Shown here in pieces: positions 16,696 to 25,021 of a DNA stretch of 64,000 bases. The first letter of the stretch is position 1; every line of letters starts with the position of its first letter. The notes under the pieces are model-generated. The model searched no databases and was not told where the DNA came from. It saw nothing but the letters and a program-made list of their open reading frames with translations. The stretch is from an uncultured Flavihumibacter sp. (GTDB lineage: Bacteria; Bacteroidota; Bacteroidia; Chitinophagales; Chitinophagaceae), in NCBI GenBank assembly GCA_902168105.1, contig CABHOY010000033.1:1-64000 (forward strand), read 5' to 3'. Both the position numbers and the translations under genes were made by a program.

Positions 16696-17178
16696 TTAAT
16701 GTACGCGGGCGAATACCGAAATAGGTATTTCTCCATTCGGTCGTGGCGGTAATTGCCAACTAAGCTGCTTGGCACTCAGGGTGAAGCTATTTATCCTTGT
16801 CTTACCATCTCCATTAGGAAAACTACCCTTGTCGATATGGAAAATAATGTTCTTGTTAGCACTGTCTACTTTGTAAGTTCCAAAATGGCAGCTCATAGTT
16901 AATAGGGCATCCCGGTATTCTTCAGGTGTACCTTTTTCACGATCTCCGGCTGCAAATGCTTTCCGCTCATTATTAAAGATCTCTACGGTATAATGTCCGT
17001 CAGTAGTAAATATTGCAATACCGTGCGGACTGGCACCGTAATCAGCAGTACGTTTACCATTAGGTAATATCTTATCCGCAGCTGTAAGTCGCCAGGTGCC
17101 TACCAGCTGTTGACCGAAAACGGGTAAAGTAATAAAACCACTAATAGTAGCAAGCAGATAACGTAATATCTTTTTCAT
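16696..17178 (-). CDS. Exported lipocalin-like domain protein
   Basis: A 160-aa secreted protein with a signal peptide (residues 1-22, ending V-F-G-Q). The mature domain starts Q-L-V-G-T-W-R-L, the usual opening of Lipocalin_5-type domains, and contains G-I-A-I-F-T-T-D-G-H-Y-T, followed by alternating strands. This family is a calycin-like barrel that may bind small hydrophobic molecules. It is co-directional with the AraC regulator just downstream. Confidence 0.85.
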   Translation of the reverse strand: MKKILRYLLATISGFITLPVFGQQLVGTWRLTAADKILPNGKRTADYGASPHGIAIFTTDGHYTVEIFNNERKAFAAGDREKGTPEEYRDALLTMSCHFGTYKVDSANKNIIFHIDKGSFPNGDGKTRINSFTLSAKQLSWQLPPRPNGEIPISVFARVH

Positions 17179-17576
17179 ATGACATAAATAATGATGATAC
17201 CATCAAAAATACCTACGTTTAATAAGGATTATCTGTACGATTTTACTAAAATTTTGTATGCCTATACCATTACAGGCCGTGTTGTAAATATGTGTTTTTT
17301 ACTTGTTGGAGAATTTTAACATGTTAAAAATCAATATTTTTTGTCCAAATATGTACTCTTAAATAGACGCTAACAATACAGGCTTTGCATCATTTTTATC
17401 CCATGTTCCGTCGAAGCCAATGCCCTCATTAAAGACTTGTCAGTAGCATGAATTGCTTCACCCATGTTTACATGGTCATGCACGAAAACAAACGTCATCT
17501 ATATCACTAGGTTAAGCATCTTTAAGTTGTCTCTTTACTGATCGCGGAAGTCCGGATATTCGGGGCTCATATCCTT
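17179..17576. other. Intergenic region with a 16-bp palindrome
   Basis: No gene is seen in about 400 bases. It contains a perfect palindrome TTTTAACATGTTAAAA at 17314-17329, about 135 bases upstream of the lipocalin gene start, possibly an operator for the neighbouring AraC or another regulator. The rest is AT-rich and featureless. Confidence 0.45.
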
Positions 17577-17939
17577 TCAACAAAGCCAGAATTGTTTGCG
17601 GTTGAAATCTATTACGCTGGGTCCGTCTGAGCAACCGCCAACTTCAGGAGCCTCTTTGTCGCCAGGTGTATGCCCGATAATCCATTTTCCTGTTCTACGA
17701 TGTTTCATAATAATCCCACTATCAATCACTTCGCCCTTTTCTCCCGAAAGATTACCACCATTATGAATAACATATATAGAATCTCCTTTGATCTTTATAA
17801 GTACGGTGGCTCCCAAGGATCTTCCCTGCCATTCAGCAAAAGCGACCTGGTATATATAAGTGCCGGTTTTAGGTTGTTGTGCAAATGTCTTGCCCGCGCC
17901 GATAGCAGATAAAAACAAAATGATAAGAACGTTTTTCAT
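17577..17939 (-). CDS. Small exported hypothetical protein, 120 aa
   Basis: A secreted protein with a signal peptide (residues 1-20, ending T-F-A-Q). The mature part is predicted beta-rich and contains Y-I-Y-Q-V-A-F-A-E-W-Q-G and a pair of cysteines (V-G-G-C-S-D near the C-terminus and the final F-W-L-C). No family was recognised. It is a single-gene unit that diverges from the gene at 18219. Confidence 0.7.
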   Translation of the reverse strand: MKNVLIILFLSAIGAGKTFAQQPKTGTYIYQVAFAEWQGRSLGATVLIKIKGDSIYVIHNGGNLSGEKGEVIDSGIIMKHRRTGKWIIGHTPGDKEAPEVGGCSDGPSVIDFNRKQFWLC

Positions 17940-18218
17940 AAATATTTAGTAATTAATAACGAATGGGCCATTCTCCTGTTATCGAATTAAGCACAATTAA
18001 AGCATCTTGCATAGGACTGCAGGAATAGAGCTTTTACCCTCTTCCAAAGGTAAAGTGACAAAGTTAAATTTTGGATATTAAATTTCGTATCTTTTAATCA
18101 TAAAGATCCGTAAATGCCCTATACAGAAACAGTCTCCCGCACTACATTACAATTGGAAAAACATATTGACCACATAAACGTTCGTAGGCAGAAACTGTCC
18201 GCAGAAAGGTCGGGTATT

Positions 18219-18710
18219 ATGAAAATAATCATCACAATAGTTCTATTTTCCTTTTCCGGTTTTAAATCATTTTCTCAGGCCCGAATTAGTTTATATAAGG
18301 GGCTTGAAAGGATATGTTGGATAAATGAAAGCGGGGAACTTGAATGCTATGATGCTCCAAAAAAATGGTATTACGAAAGTTCATTACTAATTGACAAAGA
18401 CAGTTTCTTTATCTACAAGGTTCCTGTTCAAATAGTCGGTAAGAAAAAGATTTATTCAGCCGCTGACGGAGGATTTTATTACTATTTTGGTAAAACACAA
18501 CAAACCGATACAGGCACTATAGTTAAATTGATAATGAATAATTGTGATTATTGTGCGCATAGCATTGAAGTTGACACTGTAACCGGTTTTATGTTTCCGG
18601 TTGCTAAAGTGGAAAGCTATAAAGTAACAGCCATTCCAAATGGAGTGCGACTGGGGAATGTATCCTATTACAGGAATACGGTTAAGAATGACTATTTCCC
18701 TGCCCGATAG
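18219..18710 (+). pseudogene. 5' part of a gene split by an in-frame TAG; exported protein
   Basis: This 163-codon frame starts with a signal peptide (MKIIITIVLFSFSGFKSFSQ) and ends at TAG 18708-18710. The next base begins an ATG in the same frame, and the following 157 codons read on as coherent protein. Joined, they would give one exported protein of about 321 aa. The simplest view is a CAG-to-TAG change splitting one gene, although two coupled genes cannot be excluded. A longer in-frame start at 18114 exists but lacks signal-peptide logic. The function is unknown. Confidence 0.6.
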
Positions 18711-19184
18711 ATGTTTTATTACGATTCTAACAGGATTTATCGACGTGATCCTAAAGAACAATATCAGCTGATTTCTATGGGAATTAAAAACTTCTTGCAG
18801 ACAGGAGAGTTGAAACTCGACGACGATACCCTAAGGATTTGCATTGATAGGATAGAGGATGATGCTATTATCGAAACGCTAGCCCCTGAGAATTTGGGAA
18901 TTGATACATCGGGAATAATTTTCAAATTCTATACACGGATAGAGTTGAAAAACTTAACAACTAGTTTAAACCGGCCCATTAGATATGTTGAAGTAGGACA
19001 GATCATCGATTACTGGAAAGCGGCAAGGATCTCATTAAAATATGTAATCTCTTTACCAAAGAGTATTCGCGGGTTTAGTGAGCGACAATATAACAACTTG
19101 TTTGAGTATAATAAAGTGGGGCAGAAATATCTATTGGTGGATGAATTGCCGGAGAACAGCTGGCAACTTGTGACGCGGGAATAG
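18711..19184 (+). pseudogene. 3' part of the split gene (or a separate 157-aa protein)
   Basis: The frame begins immediately after the TAG at 18708-18710 and is in the same phase. It has no signal peptide of its own, and its first residues (M-F-Y-Y-D-S-N-R-I-Y) continue the Tyr/Arg-rich character of the upstream end (S-Y-Y-R-N-T). If translated alone it would be a cytoplasmic 157-aa protein. No family was recognised. It ends before the hairpin at 19232-19277. Confidence 0.6.
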
Positions 19185-19231
19185 TGCTTTTAACAACGCT
19201 TTTTTTATTCAATAATGTTGAGGTAGGGACA

Positions 19232-19277
19232 AAAGCGTAACACGGAAATATGGCATCTTATATCCATGTTACGCTTT
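19232..19277. terminator. Hairpin between convergent genes
   Basis: Fifteen-base arms (19232-19246 and 19263-19277; AAAGCGTAACACGGA on the left) pair with one mismatch around a 16-base loop. It is flanked by A and T, and serves genes ending at 19184 (plus) and 19291 (minus). Confidence 0.65.
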
Positions 19278-19290
19278 ATGCTAAAAAGGA

Positions 19291-20166
19291 TTAGGATTGC
19301 GTCTGATGCGGCAATAACGCAATAGTAAATAATAGATGATTGGATATTCGCTTTATGCTGGATTGCTTAATAAACAGTTGATTATTTTTATAATAGATGT
19401 TATTTACACCTACTTGCTCATTCTTTTTGTTTTTGCTCTGGAAAATGACATAGATTCCACTTCTTAAAAACGCACCACCGATTGTAGGTGTGATTTCCAG
19501 TATTGGGATGTCTCCCCATATATGATCATCCGCATTCTTTCCAAAGGTGCGGACAATCCCTTCAAAGAGCTTCGTTGCCACATTTAGATAAGGTATGCCG
19601 TTTAAAACATTTAAATTTTTAATCTCAGGAACGCCATTGATAACGTTTTTCACTTTGTCAAGATAAACATCGGCATCAGTGTCCAGCTCGAAAAGATCGA
19701 GTCTCAAATTTATCCATTCAGTGAAGATAACATTGCGGTATATGCCTTTATGTAGAAACCCCGGCGCATATTCCTGGTCCTTTACGACAAAATCTGTCGC
19801 TATACTGATGTCATTATCTGCATTGGTGAGATTCTGTGGATCCCTGGTATTGACTGATATCTTGAACAATCCCTCTTTATTGCCGCCGATGAAATCTGGT
19901 AAATTGTCGTTGTAAAGGCATAAAATATCAAGGTTTAGCCTTTTGAAGTTGCTGGAAGGAACTGGCTTTATTTGCATAGCTGCACTGCTTGCAGATATTA
20001 TAGGATATTCTTTGTCTTGAATAGGAAGTGGATCCTCGCCAAGATCAACAAACCCAAGTTGTAGCGCTTTTTGCGGAGATGTTGCGGCATCCATTGCTTC
20101 TAGTAGCGAAGTTTCATCAAAGGTCAACTCAGCTGTTTTTCGCTGAAGGGGAACATGTTTAGGCAT
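19291..20166 (-). CDS. Hypothetical protein, last gene of protease operon
   Basis: A 291-aa protein from the ATG at 20166 (MPKHVPLQRK); the frame is open to 20226. There is no signal peptide or membrane segment with the shorter start. The N-terminal 60 residues are polar and look disordered; the rest is mixed alpha/beta and ends in strand-rich sequence (G-I-Y-V-I-F-Q-S). No family was recognised. It is the last gene of a four-gene minus-strand operon (21757 to 19291) that includes a cysteine protease. It may be a substrate, partner or regulator of that enzyme. Confidence 0.75.
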   Translation of the reverse strand: MPKHVPLQRKTAELTFDETSLLEAMDAATSPQKALQLGFVDLGEDPLPIQDKEYPIISASSAAMQIKPVPSSNFKRLNLDILCLYNDNLPDFIGGNKEGLFKISVNTRDPQNLTNADNDISIATDFVVKDQEYAPGFLHKGIYRNVIFTEWINLRLDLFELDTDADVYLDKVKNVINGVPEIKNLNVLNGIPYLNVATKLFEGIVRTFGKNADDHIWGDIPILEITPTIGGAFLRSGIYVIFQSKNKKNEQVGVNNIYYKNNQLFIKQSSIKRISNHLLFTIALLPHQTQS

Positions 20167-20227
20167 AACTATTAATTTAGTGATTAAATAGAAAGCATTA
20201 TTATGGATGCTAACAATAAGACCCACC

Positions 20228-20818
20228 TTAATAATGATAGATCTGTATCCTTAAATCACCCTTCCACTTTTGCTCATTCAGGATCTTTATCTCTTCTTCA
20301 TACTCTTTTATAAACACCAGTATGTTTTTCTTCTCAGATTTCCCCGTCATCGGATCGATGATCACAAGATCGGTATCATCATAAGAGCCATCACCTTCTA
20401 TACCAGTGATCAATCTGGCATGCGCACCGAAGTCATCACCAGTGATCACCCACAATGGGCCATAAGACTTCAGAAAGCTTGTATAAGCTTCAATGGTATA
20501 ACTTGCCGGCGGTTCCGACTTAAGCCCGAAAACAGCCGCAAAATGTTTTTGTTCGTCTGGCGGCAGACCAACATTGGTGGTATAATAAATTTCCCAGGGA
20601 TCGCCCAGTATTTTAGCTACGGAATCGACGGTGTAGTCCTTCTGGACCTTCCAGGATATCATCATGGTAGCTACCGTTATCCAGCAGGCCATATCTTCCT
20701 TTTGTTTCAGAATGGGGAGTTTTCCGGGTATATGATAGCTCAGCTTGTGCTGCTGTGCGCTGCAATGCAATATGATGCTGAACAAGAGCCCTGCAATAAT
20801 GTATATACTCTTTTTCAT
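20228..20818 (-). CDS. Exported papain-like cysteine protease (AvrRpt2-like)
   Basis: A 196-aa protein with a signal peptide (residues 1-22, ending C-S-A-Q). The papain-like core has Cys45 in E-D-M-A-C-W-I-T followed by a helix with M-M-I-S-W-K, His133 in G-A-H-A-R-L-I-T-G-I, and an Asp at 155 in I-I-D-P-M-T-G. This Cys-His-Asp order and spacing is characteristic of the AvrRpt2/C39-like papain superfamily. It should act in the periplasm or outside. Its start overlaps the upstream gene end by four bases. A protease coupled to a membrane-anchored coiled-coil protein suggests a small dedicated system, with unknown substrates. Confidence 0.82.
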   Translation of the reverse strand: MKKSIYIIAGLLFSIILHCSAQQHKLSYHIPGKLPILKQKEDMACWITVATMMISWKVQKDYTVDSVAKILGDPWEIYYTTNVGLPPDEQKHFAAVFGLKSEPPASYTIEAYTSFLKSYGPLWVITGDDFGAHARLITGIEGDGSYDDTDLVIIDPMTGKSEKKNILVFIKEYEEEIKILNEQKWKGDLRIQIYHY

Positions 20819-21435
20819 CGTTCAGGATTGACAAAAGCTGCATTTATTTCAGTGACCGCTTTATCGTATAACATTTTGCTTTGGGAAAAGGCATCTTTAA
20901 GCTCAACCTCAGATGGCGACTCGCTTTCATAATCGATCAGCTTATCGGAGACGTAGTTGATGTACTCCTGCAATGAGCGCTTGACCTTCGGATCAATAGG
21001 GAACTGATGATCTATCAGAGATGTCAGTTTGATCTGATGTGCGGTGATGATACTATCTTCCTCTCTCGAAGGGCTAATAATGCAATAAGACTCAAAGTTC
21101 TTACTGATGGTATCGAGCTTCTCATAACAGGTCTTGTAAAAGTCTGAAGTGGAACGGGAAATAAAACCCGCATTCTGTTTGTTCAGTTCATTCTTCCTGA
21201 TATCTGAGTTCAGGAATTCTCTCTGCACCAGCCAGTTGCCCAGCGTCAGGCAGGCGCCAAGTATTGCCAGTGCCACCGGCACTTTCCATTTGTCGCTCAG
21301 CTTCTTCTCAATAATACTGAGCTTTTCTTCAATTCTTTTGATGGCCTCGTCCTGGGGAGTAGGGGTTGATGGTTCGGGGGTATACATTGGGATGCGGTAT
21401 TTCCAGTTGGGTTTTTTACTTTTCGTCCCAGGCAT
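20815..21435 (-). CDS. Single-pass membrane protein with coiled coil
   Basis: About 206 aa from the ATG at 21435; the frame is open to 21462, which overlaps the upstream gene more. The N-terminus is Pro/Lys-rich and cytoplasmic-looking. A coiled-coil segment (D-E-A-I-K-R-I-E-E-K-L-S-I-I-E-K-K-L) is followed by one transmembrane helix (V-A-L-A-I-L-G-A-C-L-T-L-G-N-W-L-V). The remaining 120 residues, with two cysteines, form a helical domain. It overlaps the cysteine protease gene by four bases, so the products are likely made together. Confidence 0.72.
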   Translation of the reverse strand: MPGTKSKKPNWKYRIPMYTPEPSTPTPQDEAIKRIEEKLSIIEKKLSDKWKVPVALAILGACLTLGNWLVQREFLNSDIRKNELNKQNAGFISRSTSDFYKTCYEKLDTISKNFESYCIISPSREEDSIITAHQIKLTSLIDHQFPIDPKVKRSLQEYINYVSDKLIDYESESPSEVELKDAFSQSKMLYDKAVTEINAAFVNPER

Positions 21436-21757
21436 TTGATAATAACTTGGCAAGTTTTTCATCTTTAGTACGGATTCTCTTGCCGTTACTACACCGCCAG
21501 ACGTTCTCGCTTATCTTCTCACGTTTCGGCGGACAATCAATACCGTTGTTAGCACAGATACTCTCGACGATCTTGATCGCCTCACTTTTGCCACCCACAG
21601 ATTTTGGGCCGGAAGTGATCGGCCATTTAAACTTGACTACCCTTACGGAACTGTCCTTATCTGTAATCTCCAATTCGACCATTTCTCGCCTATTCTGTGC
21701 GGCAGCCCCTAAAGAGCAAGTTGTGATCAACAGGAGAATGAAAAGAAACTTTCTCAT
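21416..21757 (-). CDS. Small exported hypothetical protein, 113 aa
   Basis: The first gene of the cysteine-protease operon. The signal peptide covers residues 1-20 (ending A-A-A-Q). The mature part has three cysteines (I-C-A-N-N-G-I-D-C and W-R-C-S-N-G) and basic/acidic stretches. No family was recognised. Its end overlaps the start region of the next gene. A near-perfect palindrome at 21845-21870 lies about 90 bases upstream. Confidence 0.72.
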   Translation of the reverse strand: MRKFLFILLLITTCSLGAAAQNRREMVELEITDKDSSVRVVKFKWPITSGPKSVGGKSEAIKIVESICANNGIDCPPKREKISENVWRCSNGKRIRTKDEKLAKLLSNAWDEK

Positions 21758-21844
21758 TGAGGTTGTATGATTGTAGATGGCTTATTAGAATGTCCCGGAT
21801 GGAGACGCTTACTGGAATTGAAAGTAGGACTTAATTCCTTCCGG

Positions 21845-21870
21845 AAAAATACCAAGTACTTTGTATTTTT
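21845..21870 (-). promoter_or_regulatory. 26-bp near-perfect palindrome, operator candidate
   Basis: Arms AAAAATACCAAGT and ACTTTGTATTTTT are complementary except for one pair. It lies 88 bases upstream of the protease operon start and shares its core with the element at 7246-7275. It probably binds a dimeric regulator or contains the operon promoter. Confidence 0.55.
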
Positions 21871-21887
21871 CGGTATATGCATAAAAT

Positions 21888-21916
21888 AATAAACCGGCCA
21901 CTAAAGCCGGTTTATT
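21888..21916 (-). terminator. Rho-independent terminator of aldo/keto reductase gene
   Basis: Perfect 11-base arms AATAAACCGGC and GCCGGTTTATT surround a seven-base loop. It lies seven bases past the stop of the minus-strand gene at 21923. Confidence 0.85.
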
Positions 21917-21922
21917 CTCTGT

Positions 21923-22834
21923 TTAATTACCTTTTGCAATGAAGCCCGGCACGCCGGTCTTTACCACTTCATTAAATCGCTGCCTTGTTTCAATTTGATT
22001 GATGGCTTCAAACGCATCTTCCGGCAGGGACGATATATCAAAATTCTCTCTGGCACGAGCCGCTGTTTTCGGGGTGGTAAGCAAAGCTGTACCGCGTTGA
22101 ACCGCCCAGGCTAACAACACTTGAGCTGGCGTCTTTCCAACCCGCTCAGCAATTGCCAGAATGGTTGGATCTTCCAATAAACCGGGTTTTATACCATGGC
22201 CCAATGGCGCAAAAGCCAGGAACACGATGTCATGTTCCTTGCAGAACTCCAATAGCTCCGTTTCCGGCAGATATGGATGTGATTCGATCTGGATCGCGGC
22301 AGGCTTGATCCTCGCGGATTCGTAAAGGGGAATGAGCTCTTTCAGGCCGACATCAGATAATCCGATAGCGCGGCATCTGCCACTGTCCACAAGGCTTTCC
22401 ATAGCTCTCCAGGTATCAAGCAAAGTTACGCCACGGTCGTAAATGACGTCGCCGTTCTGATCCCGTGGGTCCTGTTCTTCTCCCGGTTGAAATGCATACG
22501 GCGTGTGAATAAGATAGAGGTCCAGGTAATCGAGCCGAAGCCTGTTCAGGCTGCCCTCGAATGCCGCCTCAACGCGTTCAGGCCGATGGTTGGTGTTCCA
22601 CAACTTTGTTGTAACAAAGATGTCTGCCCGGTCAATACTACCAGCTGCAAGTCCTGCTTGTAGTGCCTCGCCTACTTCAGCCTCATTCCTGTATCGCTCC
22701 GCACAGTCAAAATGTCTAAATCCAGCTTCCAGTGCATGCCTGGTAGCGCTTATAGTCGTAGCCGCATCGGGGATCAGGGTGCCAAATCCCAGAACGGGCA
22801 TATGGATACTGTTATTTGTTGTCTTCATGTTCAT
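21923..22834 (-). CDS. Aldo/keto reductase
   Basis: An NADPH-dependent aldo/keto reductase (303 aa, (beta/alpha)8 barrel) that reduces aldehydes or ketones. The catalytic tetrad is visible: Asp and Tyr in H-F-D-C-A-E-R-Y-R-N, Lys in V-T-T-K-L-W-N, and His in L-Y-L-I-H-T-P-Y. The NADP-binding C-terminal region carries T-T-P-K-T-A-A-R-A. The gene is monocistronic and has its own terminator. A 700-base non-coding stretch separates it from the divergent SLATT-protease gene. The physiological substrate is unknown. Confidence 0.93.
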   Translation of the reverse strand: MNMKTTNNSIHMPVLGFGTLIPDAATTISATRHALEAGFRHFDCAERYRNEAEVGEALQAGLAAGSIDRADIFVTTKLWNTNHRPERVEAAFEGSLNRLRLDYLDLYLIHTPYAFQPGEEQDPRDQNGDVIYDRGVTLLDTWRAMESLVDSGRCRAIGLSDVGLKELIPLYESARIKPAAIQIESHPYLPETELLEFCKEHDIVFLAFAPLGHGIKPGLLEDPTILAIAERVGKTPAQVLLAWAVQRGTALLTTPKTAARARENFDISSLPEDAFEAINQIETRQRFNEVVKTGVPGFIAKGN

Positions 22835-23535
22835 AATATGTTTTATCGTGTTCCCTTTTTTACTAGCTAACCCGATTGATATTGCTATGGATACTTAGGT
22901 TCTGCGAGTCTGGAATTGCCATTTGTAAATCCTATGATAAAGTACGGTAGAAATTTCAGGGAAATTGCATGATCTATGTCACATTTTTCCATGTTATTCA
23001 GTTACCGTTCGGGTAATGGCATAGCCCCTTATCAGATAAGGCAGATATGTCAAATAACTTTAAGCCATTTCGTCGAACATTGAGGCCATTTGGCACAATT
23101 AAACTGGAAATTATAACTAGTGACTAAGTAGCTGCCGAAGATGATCCCTATGAGACTAAAAAATACAAACTAGTTGGTATTGTTATGTAGTTAAAGTTTC
23201 GGCAACTTTAACATCAGCACATGTCAAGTATCTCAGGGATATTTGCGGATGCCTATTACATTCACTATGAAAGGATGGCTTGAGCCAGAACAGACTATGC
23301 TAAAGGTAATCGAATGTTATTCCCCTTAACCCCGACTTTCCTTGTCTCACAGTTGTTCCCCGCTGCGGATAAGTAAAAGAAAGGCCAGTAGTGGCTAAAT
23401 GTATTCGTTTTCTGCCTCCTGATCTCACACGACGGCAATTAGCCGCCAATACCGTTTGGACAATGGAAAATCTCAAAGAGGATGAGTGACATTTTTATTC
23501 TGTTCTTTAGAAACATTTTAACATACCCCAAACGC
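22835..23535. other. Long divergent intergenic region
   Basis: No gene is supported in this 700-base stretch. Short frames exist, one at 23047 starting M-S-N-N-F-K-P-F-R-R and one ending at 23488 containing LPPDLTRRQLAANTVWTMEN, but neither has a start, length or family support. It may hold remains of deleted genes and the promoter for the operon at 23536. Confidence 0.4.
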
Positions 23536-25020
23536 ATGTCAAACAAAATGTCCTTGAAAGAGCTGCACCGGCAGCGAATGCAGCAGTACATTGAATTGAT
23601 CAACCAGTTACCCATCGATGCCGCAAAGAAGAAGCAATTGAACGTTGACTTCATCAATTACATCTTTGTGCTGCATAATCTTGCGAGAAAGCATATGTGG
23701 CTAAACGATCTGACTAATGTGATGGTCATTATTCTTAGCGCAGTGGTACCCATAATGATCAATGTAGGCGTCGATTCTGATGATGACGGGACTGTTGACA
23801 CGGGCTTTATAAGAGTAGCTACCATCCTCAGTGTAATGCTGGCGGTGCTCAATGCCTTCCGGCAGGCGTATAAATACCGGGATCGTTGGCAGAATCATCT
23901 GGAAACAGCAGAGCAATTAATACTGGAAGGGCAGAGCTACTTCTCGTTAAGTGGAACTTATTCAGTATTTGCTACCCATGAACTGGCATTTAAGAAATTT
24001 ATAGAGACGGTTAATCTCCTGCGATCAAAGCAGATCAGTAAATACATTAACCAGATATTATCAGTAAATGATAAAGAGATAGTTGAATCTATCAATACTG
24101 AGATAACAACACGGACCACGGCAATAAATGCTGCAAAAGACAAAGTAGAGCTCCGCAAGCTGATCAATGATGAAGTGAATGTTTATGCAAAATCTCATAT
24201 TGAAATATCCTACTTCGAAATAGAGCACGACCGCATGTTGATCACTTTATTTACCAGCACCGCCGATTTTGTGCCGCCCGAAAAGTTTGTCTTTAAGCAT
24301 AAACGGCTTTCGGGAATTGTTTACAAAATTGAAATGAGCGTCGCAGAAGCAGAGATCCAAAGTGACATAATGGTGTCGTCAGGAGTAAAGAATAAAGATA
24401 TGCCGAACAGGGGTTTCGGAAGTGCGGGCTGTATCCTGAAACGTGCAGACGATACGCAGGTGTTTGTTACGTGTTACCATGTCGTTAAACATACGGATCA
24501 GGATTGGGACCTTTTTAGTCCGGACGGACATGATGAGGTGATCGATACAGATGGGAATGTGGTGGGAAAGATCATTGATGCCGAAAAATCCGCAGAACTT
24601 GATAGCGCATTGGTGGAGCTTGATCCTGATGTCAATTTCGATGACCTGCTTCCAGGCCAGGTAACGGTAAAGGAACCGGTCTTTATAGATGAGGATAATC
24701 TGGATGAATTCAGAGATGTTTATATACTAAGCAGGGTCAGGAATTTCAGACAGATACAGGGCAAGCTTGCGCAGGTTAATAAGAACATCACACTGAATTA
24801 TGGCACCAAACTGAATCCTGATAGAAAGAACCTGGATAACGTAATGATCGTGCATTTTGTAAGTACCGAGCCATTCTCGCTCGGCGGCGATTCCGGTTCT
24901 CTGGTATTCGCAGAAGACGGTACCGCCATTGGAATGGTCGTTGGCGGTGATAAAATGAGAGCGTCATTTGTTATTCCTTTTACGACAATAAACGATCACT
25001 ATAACTTCAAATTTGAATAA
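23536..25020 (+). CDS. SLATT-like two-TM domain fused to trypsin-like protease
   Basis: A 494-aa protein joining two modules. Residues about 20-200 form a helical domain with two membrane segments (about 60-76 and 92-108), then A-F-R-Q-A-Y-K-Y-R-D-R-W and a long helical tail. This is the pattern of SLATT/DUF4231 domains, known as predicted membrane effectors in nucleotide-signalling conflict systems. Residues about 290-490 form a chymotrypsin-fold serine protease with the full triad: His315 in C-Y-H-V-V, Asp356 in L-D-S-A-L-V, Ser453 in G-G-D-S-G-S-L-V. The start at 23536 drops 17 unlikely residues. It is followed one base later by an exported protein gene. A stress or defence protease is a reasonable inference; the trigger is unknown. 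Confidence 0.8.
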   Translation: MSNKMSLKELHRQRMQQYIELINQLPIDAAKKKQLNVDFINYIFVLHNLARKHMWLNDLTNVMVIILSAVVPIMINVGVDSDDDGTVDTGFIRVATILSVMLAVLNAFRQAYKYRDRWQNHLETAEQLILEGQSYFSLSGTYSVFATHELAFKKFIETVNLLRSKQISKYINQILSVNDKEIVESINTEITTRTTAINAAKDKVELRKLINDEVNVYAKSHIEISYFEIEHDRMLITLFTSTADFVPPEKFVFKHKRLSGIVYKIEMSVAEAEIQSDIMVSSGVKNKDMPNRGFGSAGCILKRADDTQVFVTCYHVVKHTDQDWDLFSPDGHDEVIDTDGNVVGKIIDAEKSAELDSALVELDPDVNFDDLLPGQVTVKEPVFIDEDNLDEFRDVYILSRVRNFRQIQGKLAQVNKNITLNYGTKLNPDRKNLDNVMIVHFVSTEPFSLGGDSGSLVFAEDGTAIGMVVGGDKMRASFVIPFTTINDHYNFKFE

Positions 25021-25021
25021 T

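Noticed and set aside
23382-23488. Frame containing LPPDLTRRQLAANTVWTMEN before the SLATT-protease gene
   Set aside because: No start codon of its own in a sensible place and no recognised family; possibly a gene scar.
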